NCBI RefSeq assembly: GCF_032854445.1
Contig: NC_088300.1
Coordinates: forward strand, 6,136,001 to 6,200,000
DNA from: Liolophura sinensis
Taxonomy: Eukaryota; Mollusca; Polyplacophora; Chitonida; Chitonidae
DNA length: 64,000 nucleotides
Direction of reading: 5' to 3'
A program made the translations under genes and the position numbers. The notes below the pieces were generated by a model that searched no databases, was not told the DNA's origin, and saw only the letters and a list, made by a program, of their open reading frames with translations. Positions 25,347 to 37,963 of the stretch are shown here, one piece after another (position 1 is the first letter of the stretch; each line of letters opens with the position of its first letter).

Positions 25347-25575
25347 AAAACTAGTGGCCGCTGTAACTGATGAAAACCTTCACAAGTTACATTATATTCC
25401 TGATAATGTTCTACAAGCCCTAATACCATTTGAGGCTGACCCTCTCTCCCTGGGGCTGATTCCGCGTCCCCGGAACCACTTTACACAGTGTATGCGCGGC
25501 CAGCGGTTCACAAACACACAAAGAGCTCGGTACGCATTAGATGATCTGTTCAAATACCGAAGTGTGTTGAACTAG
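25347..25575 (+). CDS. Possible exon inside the receptor intron, unrecognised protein
   Basis: The stretch follows an acceptor-like sequence ending GGTTGACAG and stays open to a TAG at 25573. It reads from KLVAAVTDENLHKLHYIP through RPRNHFTQC to the end KYRSVLN, about 76 residues. The mix of charged, aromatic and proline residues is protein-like, unlike the Ile/Phe/Ser-rich noise frames nearby. There is no in-frame ATG near its start, which fits an internal or last exon. The family is not recognised. It could be a nested gene's last exon, an old retrocopy fragment, or chance. Confidence 0.3.
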
Positions 25576-28500
25576 AATTCGGTCTGGTCTCCACCAATGA
25601 TGTTTTAAAATAAGCCCATTTTACAACGGGTAGCTGTTCGGAATAACAGATACGTTAATGCGGCGTGAAGTTTAACACGCATAGATTCTGTACAGATCAG
25701 GTGAAGGAGAAAGTGGACATTTACCAACAGACGCGTGGAGCTTGACAGTTTTAAGCTAATAGAGGGTCTTACAAAACTCCATGGCAAACCTTTGTCGACA
25801 TTTGTTTTTCTTGTTTATGCCAAGTAGATTAAATGAGCAGGCGGGACACTGCTATACCAATTTTTCCCAACTTTGGTAAACATGCAAATGTAATTGAATA
25901 GCGTAGAGGCGCCTTTTACCACTTCGTCACAAGCTATGTACTCATTTATCCGTTTCTGAAGTATATCACACTGTTTGTGAAGATTGGCTCGTAAAATTCT
26001 TCATATAGTGCTATCCTACACTAGGACAGCAGTGCATGTCTATTCACCGAGAAACACATCTGAGCTACGTCGACACATACTTTTGTATGATAATATTGGT
26101 ATAGAAATTATTATACAGTTGAGAGAGAAACTCGAACAACAATCGTCGGAGAATATCGAGATTTTCTTTCCCCACAGCCGACATGGGCCTTGCCAGCCGA
26201 TGTCACGATCAGTACGTTCTGAACAATAGAGTTCCCATGCATCATACAATAATAATCAAGACGATGTAGACTTGTGGATTTTAGAATCTCACTAATGGAA
26301 TAGTATCTGTATTCCATCTATTGTATACAGCTTTTTAAATGTTCTTTCGACTTTTTGTTGTAATGTTGGTAATTTCATCTTAAAAATACAAGAAGAGATC
26401 CGAACTCTGCCCCCTTTCCGAAACAAAGAAACCTAACTGTTATCATGTAGGTTGTAGGTTCTTAGTTAAAATAAAAAGAAAATGAATGAAGCTGTATATT
26501 CTGAAGAGAAAGAGTTAATGGAGAGGAGAGCGAGCCGCTACCGATAAATGTCCTATACCGAAGAGATTCAACGCAGATAGATTCCCTGCAAATGACCATG
26601 TCAACCAAAATGGGGATGACGGAGGACGAGGAGAGACTTGGCCCTGTAAGCAAATCCATATCTAAGCCACATAAATGTGTAATCAAGTTATCCATCTTTA
26701 ATTTCCGGGCAGTCCTGCTGAATAATTAGCTGACTTAAATCAGGATCGTCATATTTTCTACAGTCATAATGTATCTTATGTTTGAGAGATGTGATTCTGT
26801 GAAACTGAAAAAATATCTAGCAAATTCTAATATATTCGGCTTTATATTTTATGATATGCTTAATATGAACTATGTACGGCGTGTGGTGGACAAGGGTTTT
26901 CTGAGACGGTTGAGTTTCGTGACACCTGGAGCAATGAAAAAAAGGCCATCATATAATTATAAATATATAGGTGACTAGTGCTCCTAATGTGTAAAAGCTT
27001 TTCGCGCGCTGTGTTCTAAAATCGAATAGCTGGTTTTACTTGCGGATCCATTCTTAACAAATATTGCACCTTGCACCTTTCCGAACTGTCAATCAAAACA
27101 CACATTTGACCAATCATAATCAGTACTCTCAACCGGAAGTCCCACAGATTGATTACGAATGCTCAGTCTTTCTGTGACGTCATGGCGTCATTTTTTATTT
27201 TACCCAGAATGGAACTAAAAGTAACGTTATGAGGTGACGGGGCAATGGGCGTGTGGAGTGTGTCCATAAATAATACATCATCTAATTGACTAGAGTCAAA
27301 CATTTACACTGTTGTGTACAGTAGTCACTCCGCCAACAAGCGCCTGGAATTTCTGTTATTGTATCAGGAGTGTTGGCAGCAAAACTGACCAAAAGATTAC
27401 TGTTATACGGTGGCTGGGAGCAAGTTACGCATGCGTGAGGTTTCAGAATGTTTAATGATAAAATAAACAAAGGTGCGAACATCAAATGTCAGGTGAATGT
27501 TAAAAGGCGTTTCAATTTAATCAATATAGACTTGAATAATGACAAATGAATTTCCTGCATTCGCCAGAGTTTCTGTCTTTTCACCTACTACCAGAATGTC
27601 ATACAGATGCGTTTACTGTAGATGGGAGACTCAAGAAACATACAGATCAGCGAAGAATTTCGCCTACATTTAGCTTCAAAACCACGTCAATCAATAGTTA
27701 TTGTATTCAACAGAATATGGCTGCACATGTTTGTATGTATGTTTGTATCATTGACTGATATTCCTAGTTTTGAATATACAGTAGAGATAGTTTCAAATCC
27801 ATGTTAGGCAAATATCTTAATGATACACTTGTGACAATTAGAGGAAACCTCGTTACATTTACATATACATTGTACATTGTCAGAACAGACATGGCGACTT
27901 CAGCATTATGCTGATGCTGTATAGGTGTTCACAGAAACTCCTCCAGCACTACTTGACTGCTACTCGTGTCCGGGTAACTTTTTTTGTTTTTTGTAACAAT
28001 TGCTTTCGCTGGCTTTTGAATTTTCTTCGGGTATAATCGTCGGGATAATCGTCGAGGAACATCGTGTGTCGACATGGTTGTATTGACAGTGTTTTTCAAT
28101 GAGTTTTTTTGTGATGGTTACGTCCGCGGAGCGGCTTTCTACTTCTGAGAGAAAATTACGTTTAAAAAGTGACGTCGAAATCTTAAACGACGTTACAAGA
28201 CAAGCTGTTGTGGTTGTAATATAGTTGTGTCAATTAGTTCACTTCTCCTTGTACTACGCCTAGAGTGAGTGGTTTTATTGGGGAAATCCTTAATCCCCAC
28301 AGACTAAACATTGCTGTTTTGCAGGTGTCGTATGTAAATAAGGAGGACGTATCGAGCTTCGATTAACACAACCGTGGGGACACGTGGGCTAAAATGTGTT
28401 TGTGGTCGATTTTATGGATTTCTGTCTGTTTTGCAAACTGTAGATCTACGGACTATGTGAACAAGCGTAGAGAATAATGAGAATTTACGATGAAGCATGA

Positions 28501-28774
28501 AAGAGAGTGTTGGTCTTGACAGACACCCATGCGAATGTATGTGGATTATGTTAAGCGTGGGAGAGCTCAGATGTCTTTGAAGAGGTATAAATATACCAGA
28601 CATTATAACCTGTCTGCCCGTCGGCCCTCCGCTCTGACTGACAAGGTATCAGTTTTAGTACATCAGTGTTTACAGCCTACTGCCGCTCACTAGCTTTTCT
28701 GGTCATCTTCTTCATACACGTTATTATATCCTCACGTGATCCTGTAACAAGAACATCAGGCCGGAACCTCCTTG
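25576..28774. other. Intron DNA without recognised features
   Basis: Only the ETS/CRE pair was noted. Frames are short and noise-like. Confidence 0.6.
27132..27182. promoter_or_regulatory. Possible intronic regulatory cluster: ETS and CRE motifs
   Basis: A full ETS consensus ACCGGAAGT (27132-27140) and a full palindromic CRE TGACGTCA (27175-27182) lie 35 bp apart in the receptor intron. A CRE 8-mer is expected about once per 65 kb by chance and another occurs near 2687, so support is weak. Confidence 0.2.
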
Positions 28775-30166
28775 TATCCTCATTCATAACTATTACCCGG
28801 ACTTCTCAGTGGTTACACAGTGTCCTCATTCATAACTATTACCCGGACTCTTCAGTGGTTACACAGTGTCCTCATTCATAACTATTACCCGGACTCCTCA
28901 GTCGTTACACAGTGTCCTCATTCATAACTATTACCCGGACTCTTCAGTGGTTACACAGTGTCCTCATTCATAACTATTACCCGAATTCCTCAGTGGTTAC
29001 ACAGTGTCCTCATTCATAACTATTACCCGGACTCTTCAGTGGTTACACAGTGTCCTCATTCATAACTATTACCCGGACTTCTCAGTGGTTACACAGTGTC
29101 CTCATTCATAACTATTACCCGGACTCCTCAGTCGTTACACAGTATCCTCATTCATAACTATTACCCGGACTCTTCAGTGGTTACACAGTGTCCTCATTCA
29201 TAACTATTACCCGGACTTCTCAGTGGTTATACAGTGTCCTCATTCATAACTATTACCCGGACTCCTCAGTCGTTACACAGTGTCCTCATTCATAACTATT
29301 AGCCGGAACTCCTCAATCGTTACACAGTATCCTCATTCATAACTATTACCCGGACTCCTCAGTCGGTAGACAGTGTCCTCATTCATAACTATTACCCGGA
29401 CTCCTCAGTGGTTACACAGTGTCCCCATTCATAACTATTATCCGGACTCCTCAGTCGTTACACAGTGTCCTTATTCATAACTATTACCCGGACTCTTCAG
29501 TCGTTACACAGTATCCTCATTCATAACTATTACCCGGACTCCTCAGTCGTTACACACTGTCCTTATTCATAACTATTACCCGGACTCTTCAGTTGTTACA
29601 CAGTATCCTCATTCATAACTATTACCCGGACTCCTCAATCGTTACACACTGTCCTCATTCATAACTATTACCCGGACTCCTCAGTCGTTACACAGTATCC
29701 TCATTCATAACTATTACCCAGACTCTTCAGTTGTTACACAGTATCCTCATTCATAACTATTACCCGGACTCCTCAGTCGTTACAAAGTATCTTCATGCAT
29801 GACTATTACCCGGACTCCTCAGTCGTTACACAGTATCTTCATGCATGTCTATTATCCGGACTCCTCAATCGTTACACAGTGTCCTTATTCATAACTATTA
29901 CCCGGACTCCTCAGTCGTTACACAGTATCCTCATTCATAACTATTACCCGGACTCTTCAGTTGTTACACAGTATCCTCATTCATAACTATTACCCAGACT
30001 CCTCAGTCGTTACACAGTATCTTCATGCATGACTATTACCCAGACTCCTCAGTCGTTACACAGTATCTTCATGCATGACTATTATCCGGACTCCTCAATC
30101 GTTACACAGTGCCCTCATTCATAGCTATAAACCGGACTCCTCAGTTATTACCCAGTATCCTCATTC
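28775..30166 (+). repeat. 46-bp minisatellite, about 30 units
   Basis: The unit CATTCATAACTATTACCCGG + ACTCCTCAGTCGTTACACAG + TGTCCT repeats over 1.39 kb in the receptor intron. Variants are grouped: TGGTTACACAGTGT early, TCGTTACACAGTAT later, and a CTTCATGCATG type near the 3' end. The period is not a multiple of three, so open frames within it are accidental. Confidence 0.96.
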
Positions 30167-30330
30167 ACGGAAGGCCGGATTTCACCGTTAATATGTGTCA
30201 CCATTTGCCCATTATCACCCAGTCGTCACTGCACTGGGTTTGCTCTCCGTGCTGTAGTCTCCAACTAGATGAGATAGCAGGCGGTTCGGCTGGTACCGAA
30301 GTCAGCTCACTCCCGTTATTAGATCATATG

Positions 30331-30880
30331 CCGATACCTGCCATCAACATTCCAGACATGAGACAAGACACGGATACCTGGCATCAACATTTCAGACATG
30401 AGACAAGACACGGATACCTGCCACCAACATGCCAGACGCTAGGCAAGACATTCCATCAAAGTGCCAGACGCGAGGCAAGGCATCAATATTCCAGACATGA
30501 CACGCGACACGGATACCTGCCAGGCGCGAGGCAAGACACGGATACATGACATCAATATTCCAGACATGAGACAAGACATAGATACCTGACATCAACATTC
30601 CAGACACGAGACAAGACACGAATACCTGACATTAACATTCCAGACGCGAGGCAAGACACGGATACCTGGCATCAACATTCCAGGCGAGAGGCAAGACATG
30701 CCATCAACGTAACAGGCGCGGTCCAAGGCACGCATACATTCCAGACATGACACGGATACCTGCCAGACCGGAGGCAAGACACGGACACGTGCCATCAACA
30801 TTCCAAACACGAGACAAGACACGGGTACCTGCTATCAACATGCCAAACGCAAGGCAGGACAGGGACACCTGTTACTGACA
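30331..30880 (+). repeat. About 40-bp minisatellite, about 13 degenerate units
   Basis: Units resemble CATCAACATTCCAGACATGA + GACAAGACACGGATACCTGC with variants GCGCGAGGCAAGAC. Unit length varies because of internal deletions. The strand is poor in T and rich in A, C and G. It starts about 165 bp after the 46-bp array and is unrelated to it. Confidence 0.9.
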
Positions 30881-33073
30881 TAGTAGACTCGAAAAAACAA
30901 AGCTATTAAAATTCCACATGTCTGTTTAAACCTTTCCTTAAGACCTGCACGTCTCCCAGGCAAATTACATAATACCTGATTACATATCGCATCATTTAAC
31001 AAATGCAGCAACTTACACCTGAAGAGCCTTTTTGTTGTTCCTGAGGGTTTCGTTGTGGAATTTTTCATTCATACACAATAGTGTTATATCCTTATCCACA
31101 TTCAGTCTCTGGAGTGGAGTGGTGCCTTTGTTTTCTTTTCATACTTTTCAGTTCATTCTGTTCACGTTGTCATGTTGACATCCCCCGATATAAAACTGAC
31201 AAAGTATGTAAGGGAGAAGTTAATGTTTGTTTACAGACATGACTAAACCATGGCAGACTGTGTAGTAAACGGCTGACGAAAAGCGGGATGCCACGGACCA
31301 ATCGCTGAAATTCCTGATTCAGCAACTAATATTAATATATTAAGTTAGAAAAATGGTTGCTCTGCTTGCTTGAACTGCTTCAGTCCTTCCGCTTCTAAGC
31401 TGGGAAATGTTGATTTTACCGGTGAAAGGTGCTCGCGTGAGAAACCTTTCACGGGCCTGTGATGAACCTGTTGAACGGGAAAAAATCGATCAACACAAAC
31501 AGGCTCGTTAGAGGCAAACATTAAACTGGTGTGCCGGCAGTTCTAGTGGATTTTCTTCTGCCCAAAACTATGTGTAAATGAGTGCTGTGATTACGAATCA
31601 TGCTTCCAACTGTAATTATGTGATACCAGATGAACCGATTGGTGGAATGTCCCGACTGAATATGAACAATGCTGTGAATGTACACAATGTTTATACAGCC
31701 CCTATCACCACGGCTTCCGTTCATTGCTTCCCCGCTCGTCCTATGCGTATCTTTAGTTAGCAATTGTGTCACATCAGACCCATCTACAAACACTTTTTTC
31801 AATAAGTTCTTGTTGAGCTTGTCTACATCTTCTCTCTCTTTTGAAAGCATCCAATCTTGTTACCCCAATACTCCCGCGGAAGAAGTCATATCAGGCAAAA
31901 TCTCAGTACAATACGTATCGTTGCTATGCCAACCACAAATGTAATAGAGCCACAAAGATCCTTGCGAAATCCGTTGAAATCAAATCAGGAAAATGCCGGT
32001 TTTCGGGAAAGGAGTTGTGAACATTTCGGATTGATCACGTGCTCAATTTGCCCGACAACTGAGCTCTGGATGCGGTGGCTGAATAAAGATTAACTTTTCA
32101 TTTCAACCCGTGTTCGAATTTTCATCAAAATAAGAATTAATGCGTGTACACGAATATTTATTATAACCATTTTACTTATCGGGAAAATCTGTTTCCTGGA
32201 TAAAGCACTATGATCAGTTAAACGCCTCTGTAACTTTATACGCTTGTTTTTCATCTTCTTATCTTGGTCGACAATTAGTGATGCAATGAAGCAGAAGACA
32301 TGTTTCCGTGATATAAACGTAGTGTAGAAAGTATAGTTTGTAGTCATAGCAATATACCTTATACATTTCTCCAACATGCTTACAACCGTGCTCGTGTTGC
32401 TTCGTTCACTAGTCATTTAAAGAGTTCAGTTGCGCCAGTGTGAAAAAAACGGAGTGCACCATTTTATATTTACAAATAACATGTTCTCTAAGAGAACTAC
32501 CTAATAAAATAAATGAGCTGAACTGATAAGGCTCAAATCGTTTGCTTGCAAAATCCAATGGATTCGGCGATTTCGTTTTACACGAGCACACAAAGGGCTG
32601 TTGACTATGACAGGTTGATCGTTTCCATTAGGCTTAAATCCTTCTCCCACATCGTGTTTGTTAAATCAATGAAGCTTAACGGCATTACCTCCCCCATTCA
32701 TAACGTCTCACACAAATGCCACACACACTACATGCATACTCATACCCACCAACGTGTACAACTTCATAAGAATTATCACAGGATCCGCACATTCTCTCTC
32801 CAGGTCCTTTATTACTCATTTTTAAGAAGTCAGTGAAAGAAAGATACTTTACAAGTAATCCAAAGCACTTGGTATATGACTTTCATTTACAAATATAAAG
32901 TTTAAAAATAAAAAGAACTAAACAGAAACATTATGTTAGTATCCCTTCTCTAAAAGTAATTTCACCATTGATTAGCACTTGCAGTCAAATCAGTCAGGTT
33001 ATTCAACATTTTCGATTATGATTCTGCTTTCTATATGGACACACTGATCTACACATACACACCGATCTGAATG
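30881..33073. other. Intron DNA without recognised genes
   Basis: A 9-bp perfect stem (GTGAAAGGT at 31422-31430, ACCTTTCAC at 31444-31452) was seen. The 109-codon minus frame at 31521-31850 is not recognised. Confidence 0.6.
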
Positions 33074-33081
33074 TCAAATAT

Positions 33082-33340
33082 GGATGGGGGACTCCGTGGC
33101 TCAATTGATTATCGCGCTAGCGCAGCGCAATGACCTAGGAGTCTCTCACCAGTGCGGTCGCTCCGAATTCAATCTTTTGCTGGCTTCTTCTCGGCCGTAC
33201 GTGGGAAGGTCTGTCAACAACGTGTGGATGGTCGTGAGTTTCCCCGGGCTCTACCCGGTTTCCTCCCACCATAAAGCTGGCCGTCATCGTATAAATACTC
33301 ATGAGTACGGCATAAAACGGCAATCAAATAAATAAATAAA
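33082..33340 (+). mobile_element. Full-length tRNA-derived SINE in the receptor intron
   Basis: The head GACTCCGTGGCTCAATTGAT, central domain and (AAAT)n tail are all present, in the sense orientation of the host gene. TCAAATAT flanks it at 33074-33081 and 33341-33348. The B box is mutated (GAATTCAATC), so it is probably inactive. Confidence 0.92.
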
Positions 33341-34461
33341 TCAAATATAGCTATAGCGTGTTCTGGCAGTTGGGGAAGAGGAGTCTCATAAATAGGCAAA
33401 TGGAAAAGACGTCTGGGTTGAGGAACTATCAAACTATTTTTCACGGGTCTGAGATAATGCGGTGAAAAATGTTCCTCTCGGTATACCAATTAAATGATTT
33501 CATACAAACTTATAACTTTATAAGTGTTATCAGCCTAAAGGCTGACTGATTTGCAATGGCTACTGACACCGAGGAGTATACACATGTATAATGAATACAG
33601 ACAAGTGGGAAAAGCAAAAAATACCATTTTATGTCAACATTTATTGTATTTTTACTATCTTGGAAGAACTATATCAGTTTGTGCAAGTGTGCAGATTCTT
33701 CTCATTTAAAGTGAAAAATAATATACACTTGAAGAAAGAAAGCATCATGTGTTAGAGTCTGCTATTATTTGTGATAATCAGATTGATTTTATTGGATTAG
33801 CTGTTCCCAGTAAGATAGACTCTTCTCAGAAAAAAAAGATGTATGTTTCCATTTTTCTCGTTACAAAAGACAAATTTTTATTAATCTTACATGAAGGTCT
33901 TCTTTGTGCCCTGTCCATATAGGACAGATTGTCGAAATCTGGGCCTTCAGGTCAATCGGATCAGTTGTTACAATTAGCTTAAAGATTTATTTTACATTTC
34001 ACTGAACGTACTAATGGAATGCCTTGTCGAGCAGCTACAGATAGGTTTTCTCATGGTTCATGGCAATAGGTACTCTGGCGGACGAATTAGTGTTGACTAC
34101 TTGATGGGTATGTGTCTAGAGACAGGAGAGCGTAATACAGGCTATAAACCTTGGAGAAGTTGAAGAATGTTAAAGTTGAAACTTTTCCAAACTCCATTTG
34201 TAAGGTCTTACAATACTATTCTCTGTCGTAAACTACAGCCAGGTATTGTGGAGTTACATTTTGAGAAATAAGGGTTCCCCAAATTAACAAAGCGTCCCAC
34301 ATTTGTAGGCTTGTGCTCTAAATAGAGCCAAATGTATAGTCCTAATATGCTGGTTTATCTGGGCCGCCCTGATATTTAATGTTTTCAGGGACAACACACA
34401 TGCATGCTGACATTTTCAGTGAAATTTCCTAGAATGTATAGCTATCTGTGCTTTTAAAACA

Positions 34462-34890
34462 CCCGATGGCCAAAAAAAGAAACTTTATTTACTAAAAAAA
34501 TTTTCACGGGGGAAGGTACTTTGCCCCGACTTACCTTATGTAGTTTCTTTATTCCTTTTTTCCGACGGCCAAAAAAAGAGAATTTATTTACTTAAATTTT
34601 TTTCATCCGTGTAGTGATCCAGTGCTGTTATTTAGATTGCAGCAAATAAGTCCGCTAATTCGAGGGAAAGTGCTTTACCCTGACTTAGTTAACCAATTAT
34701 CATACTGCATTCTAAATAACGGCACTTCTGATGGGATCACTAATACAGGGGAAAATACTATCCCCCCCCCCCCCGCACCCGAGAAAAAAATTTTAGTAAA
34801 TAAAGTCTCTCTTTTTTGGGCCCTCGGGAAAAAGGGAATAAAGAAACTAAATCAGCTAACTCGAGACAAAGTACTTTCCCTCGACTTAGT
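34462..34890. mobile_element. Palindromic modular (foldback-like) element in the receptor intron
   Basis: A long imperfect inverted repeat joins a left arm (34517-34642) and a right arm (34705-34874); both hold TTTAGTTTCTTTATTCC-like, GGCCAAAAAAAGAG-like and GTTATTTAGATTGCAG-like blocks. A direct repeat of the left part lies at 34462-34510 and 34560-34608. A near-perfect palindrome of the form CTAACTCGAGACAAAGTACT + TTCCCTCGACTTAG occurs at 34855-34890 and, diverged, at 34654-34689, with a half copy at 34511-34535. A run of 13 C lies near 34761-34774. No coding capacity. Confidence 0.7.
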
Positions 34891-35949
34891 GGCCAATGAG
34901 AAACTATTATTTCAAATATCAGCATTTTCACCAGTTGGTTACTTTCCGCGCCGTTGCTTGTTTGTTTGTTGCTTGTTTGTTTATTCACCAACATAATATA
35001 CAAAACATAAGAATCATATAAACATACACAAACATACTGGCGTGAATAGAGCTATTAACATACAATTTGTGTATAATACAGGTATGTAAACTATGGTGAT
35101 TATAACCATGGTGATTATCTGTTCCTGTGAAAAAAAGTAAATAAATAAATAATATATACAGGTGCTTATGGTAACGACTATAAAGTATATTATTGTGTGT
35201 TAGACTAAACGGAGAATAAGTGCTGCAGCATTTACGATTTCAGTTTAGATTTGAATAAGGCAATTCACTGAATATTGCGTAAGTATGAAGGCAGTTTGTT
35301 CCATTCACGAGTGCCAGTTACTTCGAGTGAACGATAGAACATACTACTTTTAAAGGGGGTTCGAAAAATATCTAATGGCCGACGTTTTATGTCATAGTGA
35401 CGTACGTCAAGGTACATTATTAAAGCCAGGTGGTAATACTTCGGGGTGATTAAAAAATTTATGCAGTATCATACTAGTAGAAAAAATGTGGTTTTGTGTG
35501 TTCTAGGGACTTAGACTTAGTCACAATTCGAACAGAGGGTTTTTGCTATATTTGCAGAGGTTGCAAGTGAGACTTGTACGTGTTTGCCCACAAAATATTC
35601 CCGTATGGAAAATAAGGGTAGATCCGCGGTTCTGTAGTTAGGTGGATTGTCTTCTTTTACATTATAAAAGCTTGTCATATTAAGTTTCTTCGGGAAAGCG
35701 TTATCTTAACTCTCTATAAATCGTCAAATCAAAAAAAGACTCCCACTCAATTCTTTCTGCTTACAATATGCTTGTGTCTCACTCTGGGTTCACACTAAAT
35801 GAACCGAAATCCTCTGATGACGCTGTTAAAGGATCGTTCCTGATTGCGGCGGGTATCTTTGATCACCTTCTTCGTTCCAAGCCCGTATTGTTCTTGGAGA
35901 TTCAACACTTACACCATGTAAATTTTGTGTTTTTAGAAATCTGAGTTGA

Positions 35950-36048
35950 TTTATTTATTTGATTGGTATTTTACCCCGTACCCTGGAATATTTCACATAT
36001 ACGACGGCGGCCAGCATTACTGTGGGAGGAAACCAGAAAGGGCCCGGA
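35950..36048 (-). mobile_element. 5'-truncated SINE with 13-bp target-site duplication
   Basis: The last about 100 bases of the SINE lie in antisense orientation in the receptor intron. AAATCTGAGTTGA flanks it at 35937-35949 and 36049-36061, an exact 13-bp duplication that marks a fairly recent insertion. Confidence 0.92.
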
Positions 36049-36610
36049 AAATCTGAGTTGAGCAATCATGTTTAATCAAATGTGTATTTTATCTGATTCA
36101 TTGTAGATAACTGTTACGGTCTGTCACGATCTTTCTCATTTACTGAACGGTATATTGCTGACTTCTTAGCTTTAAACAATCCATCCATACATAATAAAGG
36201 TTGCGACAGATATACCTCCACCTTCACTGGATTTAAAGGAAACCACACTCTTCAGGTGATACATCTTATCTGGACTTATATTTTTACTAAGATCTAAAGG
36301 GTTTCTGTAAATTTTTTAATGTTTTACATTGAGTATAATTTTCTTGTATTAAAATACATATAGGCAGAGTGTCCAGAATGTTTGGTACACTGCTCCATGA
36401 GTGTGTCTAATTCCGCTTAACCCGGGGCTGGATCGTCAAGTTGGATATATGAACAGTTGTAATCAGAGCGCAACTGACAGACACAGTTCATTATGGACAT
36501 CTTATACACTAGCATGGTACACGATTTAAATACTGATTCCATTCATTTGTCTAGAGCATTCCTTGCCCCTTTCCAACATCATTGAAGATTATGCTTCTCT
36601 TTGCATTATT

Positions 36611-36758
36611 CCGTCCTAATTTCGTACTTTATATACTTTCTTAGTTCTTTGGTGGTGAGCGTTAAACGCCGTTTTGAGTAATTGTCCTTTGCGATTATTG
36701 ACCTGGTACATCCGCTTTGGTTGATGAGTGGTATACGAACGTCTGTTTCAACGTAAAG
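36611..36758 (-). mobile_element. Dispersed repeat R1, minus-strand copy
   Basis: Read on the minus strand it begins GAAACAGACGTTCGTATACC and ends near GTTTAACGCTCACCACCAAA and GAAAGTATATAAAGT, aligning in order with the copy at 53309. Diverged in the middle. Confidence 0.6.
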
Positions 36759-37654
36759 ATCCACACTGGTGACAATGTCTCAATCCCTTCTTTAAATAAC
36801 AACTTTAAAAAGCCTTGGGAGTGAATAAGAATACGACGTATGGTTGTGTACATCTAGGCAGGCTGATTTTGTACTACTTCATGGCTTTCTATGAAGTGAA
36901 AAAAAAATAAGAATAACATCTTGCTCAAGGTATCCCCTTTAACATAAATGTTCGAACTCTCTGACGGCCTGTTTTCTATGACGTTGAGGGAGAGGCGAAC
37001 TTGCTGTCTGAGAACCTTTTGCTTCTGTTCCAAAATTCCACTTTAATCCTACCTTTTCCGAGACCGATTATCGGCTTGCCTGGTTTCGATCATTCGAGCG
37101 GCCCAAGGTTACATATCTTGTTGATGATAATGAAAATGTTGCGGTGCAGTTAATTTTCTGTATGGCCAAATAAGACTGGGTCTGAGCCCAGGGTTCATGG
37201 GTCATACAGATCCGTCTTCCTCTCGGGTTGCCTGTTTCAGTTGTGGTATATTGAAAAGAAACAAAGCTGTAGCTTAAGTCCATCAACAGAAGTCTATTCC
37301 TTGTGTATTATACGATTAATGAATCCGAAAGAAAATCATTTAGTCTTGACAAAACAGGGTTACAGGGGATCTTAATGAACGTAATGAAAAGGGGGGTAAA
37401 GAACATGTAATTATGTTTTCGATTTTTTTTTAGAGTTCCTTAAACACTTGTGAAGGTGTAATTTCAGACAACATTTGTACCTTAGATTACGCAGCAAAAG
37501 AAGTCGATCAGCTTGACGATTACAAAAGTCTGCGCTCGCCTACTGCCTAACTCGTCTGTCCTCATTCACTCAAAATTCAAGTAGATTTATACTTGTCAAA
37601 TAACGCGCCATCTAATTCACCGCTATTGTGCGTTGAACAAAATTTAAATCCATC

Positions 37655-37738
37655 TTTCTCCCGGGCTCTGCCCGGTTTCCTCCCACCATAATGCTGGCCG
37701 CCGTTGTATAAGGGAAATAGTCTTGAGTACGGCGTAAA
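37655..37738 (+). mobile_element. SINE fragment, left part of a split copy
   Basis: The segment from TCCCGGGCTCTGCCCGGTTT to GAGTACGGCGTAAA matches the SINE and then stops. The expected next bases, ACACCAATC and the AAATA tail, occur about 200 bp later at 37936-37963. The copy was split by the insertion of repeat R1. Confidence 0.85.
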
Positions 37739-37935
37739 TATAAGCGTCAAGTCCGACATTCGTATACCATTCGTAGTCCGTAAAGGGAGTTCCATGTCGA
37801 ACCATTTCCACAACAACGTTTAACACTAACTCCCGAAGACAAAGGTATGTAAGAAATTATACAAATAAGAAATAAAGTCGGTAACACACAAGAGAGAAGC
37901 GGTCATCAGTTTTCAATGATGCCGGGCAGACAATG
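37739..37935 (+). mobile_element. Dispersed repeat R1, copy inside a SINE
   Basis: This 197-bp segment interrupts the SINE exactly between GGCGTAAA and ACACCAATC, which defines its ends. Its core (GACATTCGTATACCA, then GTTTAACACTAACTCCCGA and GTATGTAAGAAATTA) recurs at 36611-36758 (minus) and 53309-53441. It encodes nothing recognisable. It is likely a small non-autonomous mobile element. Confidence 0.65.
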
Positions 37936-37963
37936 AACACCAATCGAATAAATAAATAAATCC
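37936..37963 (+). mobile_element. SINE tail, right part of the split copy
   Basis: ACACCAATCGAATAAATAAA is the SINE 3' end and tail that continues the fragment ending at 37738. Confidence 0.8.

Noticed and set aside
30109-30549. 146-codon frame
   Set aside because: Runs across the end of one minisatellite and into another; no coding signal.
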